This document shows, piece after piece, positions 49,370 to 57,670 of a stretch of DNA of 64,000 bases. This DNA is from JAVBSX01 sp031549565 (GTDB lineage: Bacteria; Planctomycetota; Planctomycetia; Pirellulales; Thermoguttaceae): assembly GCA_031549565.1 (NCBI GenBank), contig JAVBPO010000119.1, positions 1-64,000 of the forward strand, written 5' to 3'. The notes beneath the pieces are model-generated. The model had not been told where the DNA came from. It did no database searches and worked only from the letters and a program-made list of their open reading frames with translations. The position numbers and the translations under genes are program-made. Each line of letters begins with the position of its first letter. Positions within the stretch are counted from its first letter, which is position 1.

Positions 49370-50428
49370 ATGCACGCTTGGACCAGCACTTGGGTCTCGC
49401 TCGTCTCGATGTTGCTCTACACGGTGTCCAACGCTTCGCTCAGGCACCTGGAGAATTTGCACGCGCCGATCGATTGGTGTATCGCGGTTAAAGAAGCGAT
49501 CGCGGTCGTCGTGCTCGCCCCTTGGATTCTCTTTCGGCTCTGTCATGGAAGATACCGCTTCCAGTCGAACCGCTTGTTTCTGCTCCTCATCGGCGCATCG
49601 CTGATCTGCGAAGTGATCGGGGCACAATACCAGCTCTTGTCCTACGCGTTTGTCGGATTGGTCGTTGCCGTACCGGCGCTACAATCGAGCCAGTTGATTT
49701 CAACCGCCCTGCTCGGCAGTCGTGTCCTTGGCGATAAGATCACCCGCTCGAAATGGATCGCGATGGGTTTCCTTTTGGGAGCCGTTTTTCTACTCAGTTA
49801 CGGAAAATCCACGGCTCCCTCCGACGGCCCGGCGGTCGCGTCCGTCGGGTCCGGTTCGTTTGTATCGCTCAAAGGAATCGGCGCAGCCGCCCTCGCGGGA
49901 ATCGCTTACTCCATTTACTTCAACGCCCTGCGTTATTTGTTGCGGAAAAATCGCGACCGTTCTCTCGGAGCGTGGGAAACGATCAAGGTGTACGATTGGG
50001 TCGGGCATGATTTCGCGACGTTCCAACAAGCACCACCGAATACGCAAGGAGAAAAAGTCGTTGTGAAGCGGACCTATTCGCCGTTCCCGATCACGCTGCT
50101 CATGATCACCGTAACCGGAGTCGGCACGCTTTATTTCGGGACCTCGATCGCGATCACTCGCGGGCCCGGCGGTTTCGTCGACGTTCCGACGGTGTGTTGG
50201 CCTTGGATTCTTGTAGCCGGATTGGCGAACGTGACCGGTTTCTTTTTTCAGGTTCAAGGCCTGGTCCTTGCGAGCGCGGCGAAGGTCGCTCTCATCGCGG
50301 CGTTTCAGATCGTGATTTTCGCGTTTCTCGGGATCCTCTTTTTCGGAGAAACGATGAACCCGCTCATCGCGATCGGCGTCGTTCTCGCGATCGTCGGCGT
50401 GCTTTTTTCCTCGCAAGACGCGGAATAA
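49370..50428 (+). CDS. DMT superfamily (EamA-like) transporter
   Basis: 352 residues with about ten membrane helices in two halves. The first half includes LVSMLLYTVSNASLRHLE and VGLVVAVPALQSSQLIST; the second includes ITLLMITVTGVGTLYFGTSI and ASAAKVALIAAFQIVIFAFL, GETMNPLIAIGVVLAIVGVL, typical of EamA repeats. A cytoplasmic or periplasmic loop of about 60 residues lies in the middle (YDWVGHDFATFQQAPPNTQG), longer than usual. Probably exports a small metabolite; substrate unknown. Confidence 0.82.
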   Translation: MHAWTSTWVSLVSMLLYTVSNASLRHLENLHAPIDWCIAVKEAIAVVVLAPWILFRLCHGRYRFQSNRLFLLLIGASLICEVIGAQYQLLSYAFVGLVVAVPALQSSQLISTALLGSRVLGDKITRSKWIAMGFLLGAVFLLSYGKSTAPSDGPAVASVGSGSFVSLKGIGAAALAGIAYSIYFNALRYLLRKNRDRSLGAWETIKVYDWVGHDFATFQQAPPNTQGEKVVVKRTYSPFPITLLMITVTGVGTLYFGTSIAITRGPGGFVDVPTVCWPWILVAGLANVTGFFFQVQGLVLASAAKVALIAAFQIVIFAFLGILFFGETMNPLIAIGVVLAIVGVLFSSQDAE

Positions 50429-50431
50429 TAA

Positions 50432-50464
50432 TACGGAATTATGAATTGTGAATTATGAATTACG
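50432..50464. repeat. GAATTATGAATT word repeat over the dxs stop codon
   Basis: ACGGAATTATGAATTGTGAA and TTATGAATTACGG are tandem copies of the word seen at 36422-36533. The last three codons and TAA stop of dxs (minus strand) lie inside it, so the repeat defines the dxs C-terminus. Confidence 0.7.
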
Positions 50465-52537
50465 GAGCGAGCGGCAAAATGCGACGAGGCCGGATTCGTC
50501 CAAGCCGAGTTCAGCGAGGAGTTCGGCCCGTTCGGCGTGCTGAACATAGCGGTCCGGGATGCCGAGTCGGTAAATGTTCCGCGTGTCCAATCGCCGCTCG
50601 GATGCGGCTTCGAGAACCGCGCTGCCGAATCCGCCGACCAGCATTCCTTCTTCGATCGTGATGAGCGGCTTTCCTTCACCCAACTCCGCGAAAATGGTGT
50701 CCGCGTCGATCGGCTTGGCGAATCGGGCGTTGATCACGCCGAAATCGAGCGAATCTTCCGCCCGAAGCCGTTCGGAGACCGCCAAAGCCGTGTCCAAGAG
50801 TCCGCCGTAGACGACGAGCGTTCCGTCCTTACCCCGGCGCAGCACTTCCGCTTTGCCCATCACGATCGGTTGATTTTCACGCGGAATCGGAGAGGCCGTA
50901 CATTTGGGATAGCGGATTGCCGAGGGGAAGGTGGAAGGGTGGAAGGGTGGAAGAGTGGAAGGGGATTCGTCCGGCAATGTTTCCCTTTTTCCCTTTAAAG
51001 CGAATTCCAACATCGCGGCGACGTCGGTTGGGTCACCGGGGGACATGAGGACGAGGTTCGGGAAAGAACGCATCATCGGAATGTCGAAAACGCCGTGGTG
51101 CGTCGGTCCGTCCGGCCCGGCCAGTCCGGCTCGGTCGAGGAGGAAAACGATCGGCAGATTCTGGAGGGAAACCTCCTGAAAAATCTGGTCGTATCCCCGC
51201 TGCAAAAACGTACTGTAAATGTCGACGATCGGCAACATCCCGGTTTTGGCGAGCCCGGCGGCGAAAACGACGGCGTGCGATTCGCAGATTCCGACGTCGA
51301 AAAATCGGTCCGGAAATTCGGTCCGGATCGGTTCGAGCATATTTCCCTGACACATCTCGGCGGTGATCACGCAGACTTTTTCGTTGCGCCGCATTTCCCG
51401 CAGGACCGCTTCGCGGACCCAAAACGTGTACGAATTCGGCTCGTTCGGTTCGCAATCCCCGTCGTTTTCGGGGAGGATCGGGGAGTGGACGACGGGGAGC
51501 GAGGGAAACGTCGGAAGTTGCGAGTGGAGCGAGGACAAAGGAGACGGAGAATCTTCCGGTTTCGTAAAATCGCTCCCCACTCCCCACACCCCGCTCTTCG
51601 TTTTTCTCCCCCCATTCTTCTTCACTTCCGGGCTGGGAGCGTGGTAGGTCGTCGGATCCTGTTCGGCGGGGGTGTATCCGCGACCCTTTTCCGTGAAAAT
51701 GTGGAGTAAAACCGGCTTTTCGTAATTCCGAACCAGCCGGAGCATTTTCTGGAGTTGCACGATATCATGTCCGTCGATCGGGCCGATATACCGAAAACCG
51801 AGCTCCTCGAAAAGCATCCCGCCCATGAGCCCGGCTTTGAGCGCCGACTTGAAGCGTCCGAGGAACGATTCCGCCGAGCTTTGGAAGAGAGGGATTCGCC
51901 GGAGGAATTGCCGCACGGAATACTTCAGACCGACGTACGATTGCGTCATTCGCAGCCGGTCGAGGTAAAGCGCAATCCCACCGACCCGGGGGCAGATCGA
52001 CATTTTGTTGTCGTTCAGGATCACGGTCAGATTCTTTTTGAGCCAACCGACGTGATTCATCGATTCGAATACGACGCCGGACGAAAGCGCACCGTCCCCG
52101 ATCACGGCGACCGAATGCCGTTCGTTTTCTCCGTTGAGTTCGTCGCCGCAAGTCAAACCGAGAACCGTTCCGATACTGCAACCGGCGTGTCCGGTCATCA
52201 TCAGATCGTAGGGACTTTCCGCCGGGTTAGGAAAGCCCATCAGGCCCCCTTTGGTTCGGATTGTGTGCAGCTTGTCGAAACGCCCGGTCAGAATTTTGTG
52301 CGGATAACACTGATGCCCGGTATCCCAAACGAGCCGATCCCGTGAAAAGTCGAAGACGCTGTGCAGCGCAATGCTCAATTCGACGACCCCGAGGTTCGAC
52401 GCGAAATGAACCGCCCGATGGTCCGACAACCGGCAAAGCTCTTCCCGAATTTCTTCGGCAAGGTGGACAAGCTGGCTGGAATTTAGCGCGCGCAAATCCT
52501 CTGGGCCGTAAATTCGTGGGAGAATCTGCTCGGACAT
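50453..52537 (-). CDS. dxs: 1-deoxy-D-xylulose-5-phosphate synthase with two repeat-derived insertions
   Basis: 694 residues from ATG at 52537 (MSEQILPRIYGPEDLRALNS); a TTG 15 bp upstream is less likely. Joins pyruvate and glyceraldehyde 3-phosphate with TPP, first step of the MEP isoprenoid route. Motifs: HFASNLGVVELSIALHSVFD, DTGHQCYPHKILTGR, TPP/Mg site VIGDGALSSG, EKGRGYTPAEQDP, ICESHAVVFAAGLAKTGMLP and DRAGLAGPDGPTHHGVFDI. Typical length is about 620-640. The excess comes from a Ser/Pro-rich segment at about 305-355 (PSPLSSLHSQLPTFPSLPVV) and one at about 520-537 (SPSTLPPFHPSTFPSA), both coded by word-like repeat DNA. The TAA stop also lies in a repeat. Confidence 0.95.
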   Translation of the reverse strand: MSEQILPRIYGPEDLRALNSSQLVHLAEEIREELCRLSDHRAVHFASNLGVVELSIALHSVFDFSRDRLVWDTGHQCYPHKILTGRFDKLHTIRTKGGLMGFPNPAESPYDLMMTGHAGCSIGTVLGLTCGDELNGENERHSVAVIGDGALSSGVVFESMNHVGWLKKNLTVILNDNKMSICPRVGGIALYLDRLRMTQSYVGLKYSVRQFLRRIPLFQSSAESFLGRFKSALKAGLMGGMLFEELGFRYIGPIDGHDIVQLQKMLRLVRNYEKPVLLHIFTEKGRGYTPAEQDPTTYHAPSPEVKKNGGRKTKSGVWGVGSDFTKPEDSPSPLSSLHSQLPTFPSLPVVHSPILPENDGDCEPNEPNSYTFWVREAVLREMRRNEKVCVITAEMCQGNMLEPIRTEFPDRFFDVGICESHAVVFAAGLAKTGMLPIVDIYSTFLQRGYDQIFQEVSLQNLPIVFLLDRAGLAGPDGPTHHGVFDIPMMRSFPNLVLMSPGDPTDVAAMLEFALKGKRETLPDESPSTLPPFHPSTFPSAIRYPKCTASPIPRENQPIVMGKAEVLRRGKDGTLVVYGGLLDTALAVSERLRAEDSLDFGVINARFAKPIDADTIFAELGEGKPLITIEEGMLVGGFGSAVLEAASERRLDTRNIYRLGIPDRYVQHAERAELLAELGLDESGLVAFCRSLRNS
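50929..50961. repeat. GGTGGAAGG tandem repeat inside dxs
   Basis: GGAAGGTGGAAGGGTGGAAG continues to GGAAGAGTGGAAGGGG. In the dxs reading direction it codes Ser/Pro/Thr/Phe/His-rich PSTLPPFHPSTFPS between conserved enzyme blocks. Confidence 0.75.
51475..51600. repeat. Inverted GGGGAGTGGGG-type repeat pair inside dxs
   Basis: GGGGAGTGGACGACGGGG near 51480-51505 and CGCTCCCCACTCCCCACACC near 51570-51595 are inverted around about 70 bp. The block stays in frame and lies between the N-terminal TPP domain and the pyrimidine domain, in the variable linker. Confidence 0.7.
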
Positions 52538-52772
52538 GAAGAAAGGAATCAAGGGCGGTGCAAGAGATCGGAAGCTGACGCCTATTTTAGCAGTTTCGAG
52601 GGTAAAGTGAAGAGGCCGCCAATTGACGCCGCGAGTGAATTCGCGAGATTCTCCGGCTTCTCAGGAATTGCACGCGGCGGAAAAAATGGTAGAATCCGAC
52701 TTTCCAATGAGGCTTTCCATTTTTTCCTAATCCTGTTTCGCGAATTATTTTCGTTTCCACGCTCGACCGTTA

Positions 52773-54119
52773 ATGATCTATCTTGCCGTACTCGGATTGG
52801 CGTTGGTTTTTTTTTCATCGCTTTGCGTCGTGTCCTACCGGGAATTTTCACGACATCAACTCGAAGACATCTGTCAGTGGTGGGGGAAAGAACCACGTCT
52901 TGGCAGAATCCTCAAGACTTACGAGCGAATGGCGGTCTCCGCGGAAACCTGTCGCGTGATTTTCGCGGTCGTCGCTTTCGTCAGTGGGTTTTCCGCTCTT
53001 CTTCCCTACTTCTCCCAACTGCGGCTGCTCGACGTTGAGTCGCCTTGGACCTATTCGCTGGAATTCGGCGGCTTCATCCTGTTGGGGACCGTGGTCATGC
53101 TGTTTGTTGCCGTTTGGATTCCGTCGGCCGTTGCGGAGCTTTGGGGAACGCCGATCGTCTTTTATACTTTCCCGCTCTGGGAAGCTCTCACGACGCTTCT
53201 TTACCCGCTGGAGTTGGTCCATTTCTTTTTCCAGATGTTTTTCCAGCGTCTGGCCGGACATCGTCCGGGGACAAGCGACGAAGAACAATTCGAGGAGGAA
53301 ATCCGTACGATCGTCACCGAGGGACATCGGGAGGGGCTCCTGGAAGAAGACGCCCGGGAAATGATCGAAAGCGTGATCGAAATGGGGGACGTCTCCGTTT
53401 CGGAAATCATGACGCCGCGAACCGACACGGTTTTCATTGCCGCGACGCTCTCCTGGGAGGAATTGCTCGCTCAGGTGATCACGATCCCGCACTCCCGAAT
53501 CCCGGTGTTCAACGATAATCGCGACGATATCATCGGCGTGCTTTTCGTCAAGGATCTGATTCCGGAACTGGCGAAAAAAGTCGAAGACCGGATTGCCTGG
53601 ACTTCGTTGCTTCGATTTCCTCATTTCGTACCGGAAACGAAACCGGTCGACAAACTCTTGCAGGAGTTTCAAAATTCAACGCAACCCCAACTTCACGGGA
53701 GCGAAATCAAGCCGTCCCGACACATGCACATCGCGATCGTGCTGGACGAATACGGCGGCGTTTCCGGGCTGGTCACTTTGGAAGATATTCTTGAGGAAAT
53801 CGTCGGGGAAATCGTCGACGAACACGACCCCGTTGTGGAAAACGAAGAAATCCGGGAAATCGAGCCGAACGTCTACGAAGTTCTCGGAAAGGTTCATTTG
53901 GACGAATTGAACGACCAACTCGACATCGGATTGCCGGAAGAAGGGGATTTCGACACGATCGGCGGATACGTCTTTTCGACTTTGGGCCATATTCCGCAAG
54001 TCAACGAGACGCTTTTGTTCGAAAAGGACAACAAGCGGTTCCGATTTGTCGTTCTGGAAGCGTCCAAACGGCGTATCGAACGACTCCGCATCGAAACGGG
54101 AAACGGCGAAAGCGTTTGA
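52773..54119 (+). CDS. CNNM/HlyC-CorC family membrane protein
   Basis: 448 residues. The N-terminal DUF21-like part (1-170) has three to four membrane helices (YLAVLGLALVFFSSLCVVSY, GGFILLGTVVMLFVAVWIPS). Two CBS domains follow (about 205-335), starting with DVSVSEIMTPRTDTVFIAAT and including VLDEYGGVSGLVTLEDILEE, then a CorC_HlyC transporter-associated domain (about 345-430). Such proteins act in Mg2+ or other cation efflux and homeostasis. Downstream is a promoter and a sensor kinase with separate regulation. Confidence 0.9.
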   Translation: MIYLAVLGLALVFFSSLCVVSYREFSRHQLEDICQWWGKEPRLGRILKTYERMAVSAETCRVIFAVVAFVSGFSALLPYFSQLRLLDVESPWTYSLEFGGFILLGTVVMLFVAVWIPSAVAELWGTPIVFYTFPLWEALTTLLYPLELVHFFFQMFFQRLAGHRPGTSDEEQFEEEIRTIVTEGHREGLLEEDAREMIESVIEMGDVSVSEIMTPRTDTVFIAATLSWEELLAQVITIPHSRIPVFNDNRDDIIGVLFVKDLIPELAKKVEDRIAWTSLLRFPHFVPETKPVDKLLQEFQNSTQPQLHGSEIKPSRHMHIAIVLDEYGGVSGLVTLEDILEEIVGEIVDEHDPVVENEEIREIEPNVYEVLGKVHLDELNDQLDIGLPEEGDFDTIGGYVFSTLGHIPQVNETLLFEKDNKRFRFVVLEASKRRIERLRIETGNGESV

Positions 54120-54220
54120 TTTTTACATACCCCGCTGCTTTGCGTTTCCGCACGCCGGTTTATCAACATTGTCCGTTCTCTTGGGCGTACCCCGAGGCGG
54201 AAGGGTGAAGTCGCCGACCA

Positions 54221-54249
54221 TTGCGTCGAAAGAGAAGGAAGAGTACAAT
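54221..54249 (+). promoter_or_regulatory. Promoter of the histidine kinase gene
   Basis: TTGCGT (54221-54226), 17-bp spacer, TACAAT (54244-54249). The expected start near 54256 lies 30 nt before the chosen ATG at 54287, which argues against in-frame starts further upstream. Confidence 0.58.
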
Positions 54250-54286
54250 CTCGACTCGGGTTTTCTCGTTCTCTTCGACTCTTTCC

Positions 54287-56071
54287 ATGGACTCTCCTCG
54301 AAACATTAATCGCGCGATTTTCGAATCGAGCCTTGAAATCAAGTGCTTGTTCTTTTTCGGATTAGCGTTGACGATCGTCATCGGGGCCAGCTTCCGGCTC
54401 TATTTTTATGTTACGGAAGCTCAAATCAAAGCGCAGAACCCACAAACCGCCAATCTCCTGGTCGAACAGGATATGGTCCTCAAACACTACGGAATTCTCA
54501 ATAAAGAAGAAGGAAAATACGATCCGCAATTCACCGACATGATGACTTCGATCATCGAGGGGTTGCGAAAAGAAGCCTTTCAAAGCCGGGCGATCCGGTC
54601 TCCCGACTACGAGCAGAACACGTTCTCCAAAAACAAGGAGCTCCCTCCCAAAGACGATTACGAGCGGAAACTGGTCGAACATTTCATGGCCCCGCCCAAG
54701 GAATTTTTATCGGACCAGAACGATTCCCGCGATTACATCGATCGAATTGACACCCAAACGGGTGAATATCATTATTACCGTCCGGTTCGCGTGACCAGTT
54801 TGAATTGTACGCAGACCTGCCATCTCCAGAAATACGACGACCCGCAACTGGGCGACCTGATCGGGATCATCCATGTCACGATTCCGAAACCGCCGGCTCA
54901 AAACGCGATCGCCAAGAATTGGGCCTGGCTTTTGAGCGTTTCGATTCTGTCCGCGTTCCTGTCGCTCATTGCCTTTTACGCCGTCATCCGCTGGGTCATT
55001 ATCAAGCCGTTGCGAAACCTCCGGGATGTATCCGAAGCGATCAGTCGCGGCGATGTGACCAAACGGGCCGACTTGCATACCGGCGACGAATTCGAGTCGC
55101 TCAGCACAGCGTTTAACCGGATGGTCCGGCACCTTGTTTCCGCGCAGGAAAAGCTCAAAAGCGCGAACATCGAGTTGGAATATAAGGTCGACGAGTTGGC
55201 GAGTATCATGGTTCAGCTTCACGAAACGAACCGGGTCAAAAGCGATTTCATGGCGACGATGTCCCATGAACTGCGGACGCCGCTGAACAGCATTCTCGGC
55301 TTCAGCGATGTCCTTGGCTCGATTTCCACGCTTGATGAAAAACAGAAACGCTATGTGGAAAACATCGGCAAATCCGGTCGAACCCTGCTGAGCATGATCA
55401 ATGATATTCTTGACATGGCGAAGATCGAGGCAGGTCGGATGGACATCAAGGTTCAAAAGTTTTCGATCGAGGGGATCGTCGCTGCGCAGACCGACATGGC
55501 CCGACCGCTTTTGGACAAGAAGAACATCGACATCGACGTCGAAACGGAACCGAATCTGCCGCCGATGTACCAGGACGCTTCCCGAATCCAGCAGATCCTT
55601 AATAACCTCCTGTCCAACGCGATCAAATTTACGCCGGAAGGAGGACGAATCAAGGTTTCGATATCTCGAACGGAACTCCCCCAGCCGATTGCCCACATTC
55701 CCGACGTTCAGACGGCCAGTCGGCTGCTTTTGGCCCCGAAGCCGATTCCCTACCTCCAGATGAAGGTGAGCGACACCGGGGTCGGCATTTCGGAGGAAGA
55801 CCAGCAGATCGTCTTCGAGAAATTTCGGCAGGCTCGCAATATGAAGACCGGCAGCGACACGATGAAACGTGAATATTCCGGTTCCGGGCTCGGCCTTTCG
55901 ATCGTCAAGGAGCTTTGCCGGATGCTTGACGGAGAGATCGAGCTGGAAAGCCAGCTCGGGCTCGGAAGTACCTTCACCGTGCGACTTCCTTGGAATTTCG
56001 AGGCTCGCCCCCACTCGGAGTCGGAGATGATGGTCGAAATCCAACAGTTCGCCAAATCGCGGTTGAAGTGA
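54287..56071 (+). CDS. Membrane sensor histidine kinase with Tll0287/DUF3365-like input domain
   Basis: 594 residues from ATG at 54287. First membrane helix at about 20-40 (CLFFFGLALTIVIGASFRLY). Periplasmic domain 40-205 resembles DUF3365/Tll0287 and holds CTQTCH (Cys174, Cys178, His179), a CX3CH variant of the c-type haem motif. Second helix about 212-238, HAMP (about 240-295), HisKA with MSHELRTPLNSILGFSDVL (His327) and HATPase with NNLLSNAIKFTPEGG, DTGVGISEEDQ and SGLGLSIVKELC. Likely senses redox state or a gas and phosphorylates an unlinked response regulator; none is adjacent. Confidence 0.88.
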   Translation: MDSPRNINRAIFESSLEIKCLFFFGLALTIVIGASFRLYFYVTEAQIKAQNPQTANLLVEQDMVLKHYGILNKEEGKYDPQFTDMMTSIIEGLRKEAFQSRAIRSPDYEQNTFSKNKELPPKDDYERKLVEHFMAPPKEFLSDQNDSRDYIDRIDTQTGEYHYYRPVRVTSLNCTQTCHLQKYDDPQLGDLIGIIHVTIPKPPAQNAIAKNWAWLLSVSILSAFLSLIAFYAVIRWVIIKPLRNLRDVSEAISRGDVTKRADLHTGDEFESLSTAFNRMVRHLVSAQEKLKSANIELEYKVDELASIMVQLHETNRVKSDFMATMSHELRTPLNSILGFSDVLGSISTLDEKQKRYVENIGKSGRTLLSMINDILDMAKIEAGRMDIKVQKFSIEGIVAAQTDMARPLLDKKNIDIDVETEPNLPPMYQDASRIQQILNNLLSNAIKFTPEGGRIKVSISRTELPQPIAHIPDVQTASRLLLAPKPIPYLQMKVSDTGVGISEEDQQIVFEKFRQARNMKTGSDTMKREYSGSGLGLSIVKELCRMLDGEIELESQLGLGSTFTVRLPWNFEARPHSESEMMVEIQQFAKSRLK

Positions 56072-56089
56072 TGTTGTCTGACGGGCACG

Positions 56090-56125
56090 AAAAAAGGGCG
56101 GCACGACTAACGTCGTACCACCCTT
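56090..56125 (-). terminator. Intrinsic terminator on the minus strand
   Basis: On the minus strand AAGGGTGGTACGAC and GTCGTGCCGCCCTT pair fully (two G-T pairs) around GTTA, followed by TTTTCGTGC. On the plus strand the same positions give two A-C mismatches and no T tract. So it ends a minus-strand transcript coming from the right, although the nearest minus-strand gene stops at 56598. Confidence 0.65.
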
Positions 56126-56597
56126 AATGTGTGCGTCCTGAAAATCAAGTTGGGTCAGCCGTAATGAGAATCGTAAATCCAGAAACGTTGCGAGGTGAAG
56201 CTTACCCCGTTCTCATTACGGAATGATTCTCACGACGGCGCCGATCTGATCAATTCGAGTGGTAATAAAACCGTTCCAGGCTCGAAACTTGCGTCTTTTG
56301 CCGTGAATGGAACTCTTGGTATGATCATGCAGTTACTCACGATTCCTCGAGAATTCGAATGAAAAGCCCAGCACACGACCTCGTTCCACCGATCATCCAT
56401 GATCCATTTCACGAAATCGCACACAGCGAAGTGAGACAACTCCGCTCTAGACCGTTTCATCGAAAAATTAGGCCCGGATATTTAATGAGGAACAACCGCA
56501 AAAAGAAGAATAATCAATATCACCGGATTTACAGCCGGGTTGTTCCTGTTGCGTAAAATGTAGCGATTGTCGCGATTAAAGAGACGCTGGTCGAGCG
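56126..56597. other. Gene-free 470-bp stretch with inverted repeats
   Basis: I see no credible gene. GTAATGAGAA (56161-56170) and TTCTCATTAC (56210-56219) are inverted around 39 bp. AGGAACAACC (56488-56497) and GGTTGTTCCT (56538-56547) are inverted around 40 bp. A 76-codon minus-strand frame (56230-56460, MKRSRAELSHFAVCDFVKWI) exists but resembles nothing I know. With the minus-strand terminator at its left end, it may hold an RNA gene or a long 3' leader of the GNAT transcript. Confidence 0.35.
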
Positions 56598-57386
56598 CTA
56601 TTCGTCATATTTCCAGCCTTGGTGTGGGTTATAGGCCCAGTGGGGGGACCAGAAGTGGTAGACGGAAACCTCTGACCCGGCCGCGTATCCCGCCTTGTCG
56701 CAGAGCCGGACATACGCCGGGCAATCCGCGGGAACCGCCAGCGAAGTTTTGTCCAAACCGGCGGAGATCCCCCAGTATTCACATGCTTTGATCAGAGAGC
56801 TGCCGACACCTCGCCCGCGGTATTTTTCTTCGACGGCGAGCATTCCGATTCGACCGTCTTTGACCGTCTGACCGGTTTGGGGATTCGTTTGTTTGACGAC
56901 CCGGGTGGTCGCCAATCCGGACGGCTTTCCATCGTCTCCTTGCCAAACCCAGATTGCGTCGGCGGTTCCTCCGAGAGTCGCATTATTGATCCATGTCAAA
57001 AAGAGTTGCTCGTAAAACGGCAAAATCAGCGGATCTTTGCGGAATCGAGACTGTTGACCGGAAATGACGGCGAGAGTCTCCAAACGCTTGGTACAGGCTG
57101 TTTCCGTGTAGAGCCGAAGTCGGGAATCCAGTTCCGGAGCAATGGAAGAAACCGTTTTTTCGTAGACCAGCTTACGATCATAGCAGACACACGGGGCTTC
57201 AAGCCCCTCGATTTCATTCGGACCGTTTTCTTTCAGAAAAACATAGATCAACCGAAACTCGGATTTCCCTTGCCGAAGGGTTGCGTCCAGAGTTTCCCGG
57301 GAGAAGTCCGAACCCAAGTTAATACGACCGACAGGAAAGCCGAAAAATCTCGAATCCCAATCGACTGGAAAAATCGTGTAATTCAT
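56598..57386 (-). CDS. GNAT family N-acetyltransferase (WecD/RffC-like)
   Basis: 262 residues from ATG at 57386 (MNYTIFPVDWDSRFFGFPVG); an in-frame ATG 33 bp upstream is possible. The N-terminus with WDSRFFGFPVGRI is typical of dTDP-fucosamine acetyltransferase-like GNATs. The acetyl-CoA-binding motif is EEKYRGRGVGSSLIKACEYW, and GRIGMLAVE is the strand before it. The end KAGYAAGSEVSVYHFW matches GNAT beta6-beta7. It may acetylate an amino sugar or another small amine. No sugar nucleotide gene is adjacent. Confidence 0.82.
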   Translation of the reverse strand: MNYTIFPVDWDSRFFGFPVGRINLGSDFSRETLDATLRQGKSEFRLIYVFLKENGPNEIEGLEAPCVCYDRKLVYEKTVSSIAPELDSRLRLYTETACTKRLETLAVISGQQSRFRKDPLILPFYEQLFLTWINNATLGGTADAIWVWQGDDGKPSGLATTRVVKQTNPQTGQTVKDGRIGMLAVEEKYRGRGVGSSLIKACEYWGISAGLDKTSLAVPADCPAYVRLCDKAGYAAGSEVSVYHFWSPHWAYNPHQGWKYDE

Positions 57387-57529
57387 CTGAATATTTTCCC
57401 CAATAAAACGCAATTCCAAACATTGATTGACGCGTCAACTTTCCTTTGTACGCTCCCATACCCGGAGATGATTATAATTCGTAAAAGCCGTTCCACCAAG
57501 AGGGGAACGAGCCCGAGAGGGAACGAGAA

Positions 57530-57578
57530 CGAGCCGGGACCTGCGGTCCCGGAATCCGTGAGCACAGCTCACGGCTCG
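57530..57578. repeat. Double-hairpin palindrome
   Basis: CGAGCC and GGCTCG enclose two hairpins, CCGGGACCTGCGGTCCCGG and CCGTGAGCACAGCTCACGG. It lies in the 284-bp gap between the divergent GNAT and sbcC genes. A small hairpin (AGCAGGGGGTAGCCCTGCT) follows near 57640. Confidence 0.6.
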
Positions 57579-57670
57579 TGGTTGTGGAATGAATTGTTAT
57601 ACTGTTTCTCAATTCTTCAATCCGGTTTTGATCATTTTCAAGCAGGGGGTAGCCCTGCTGCCAACGACCG

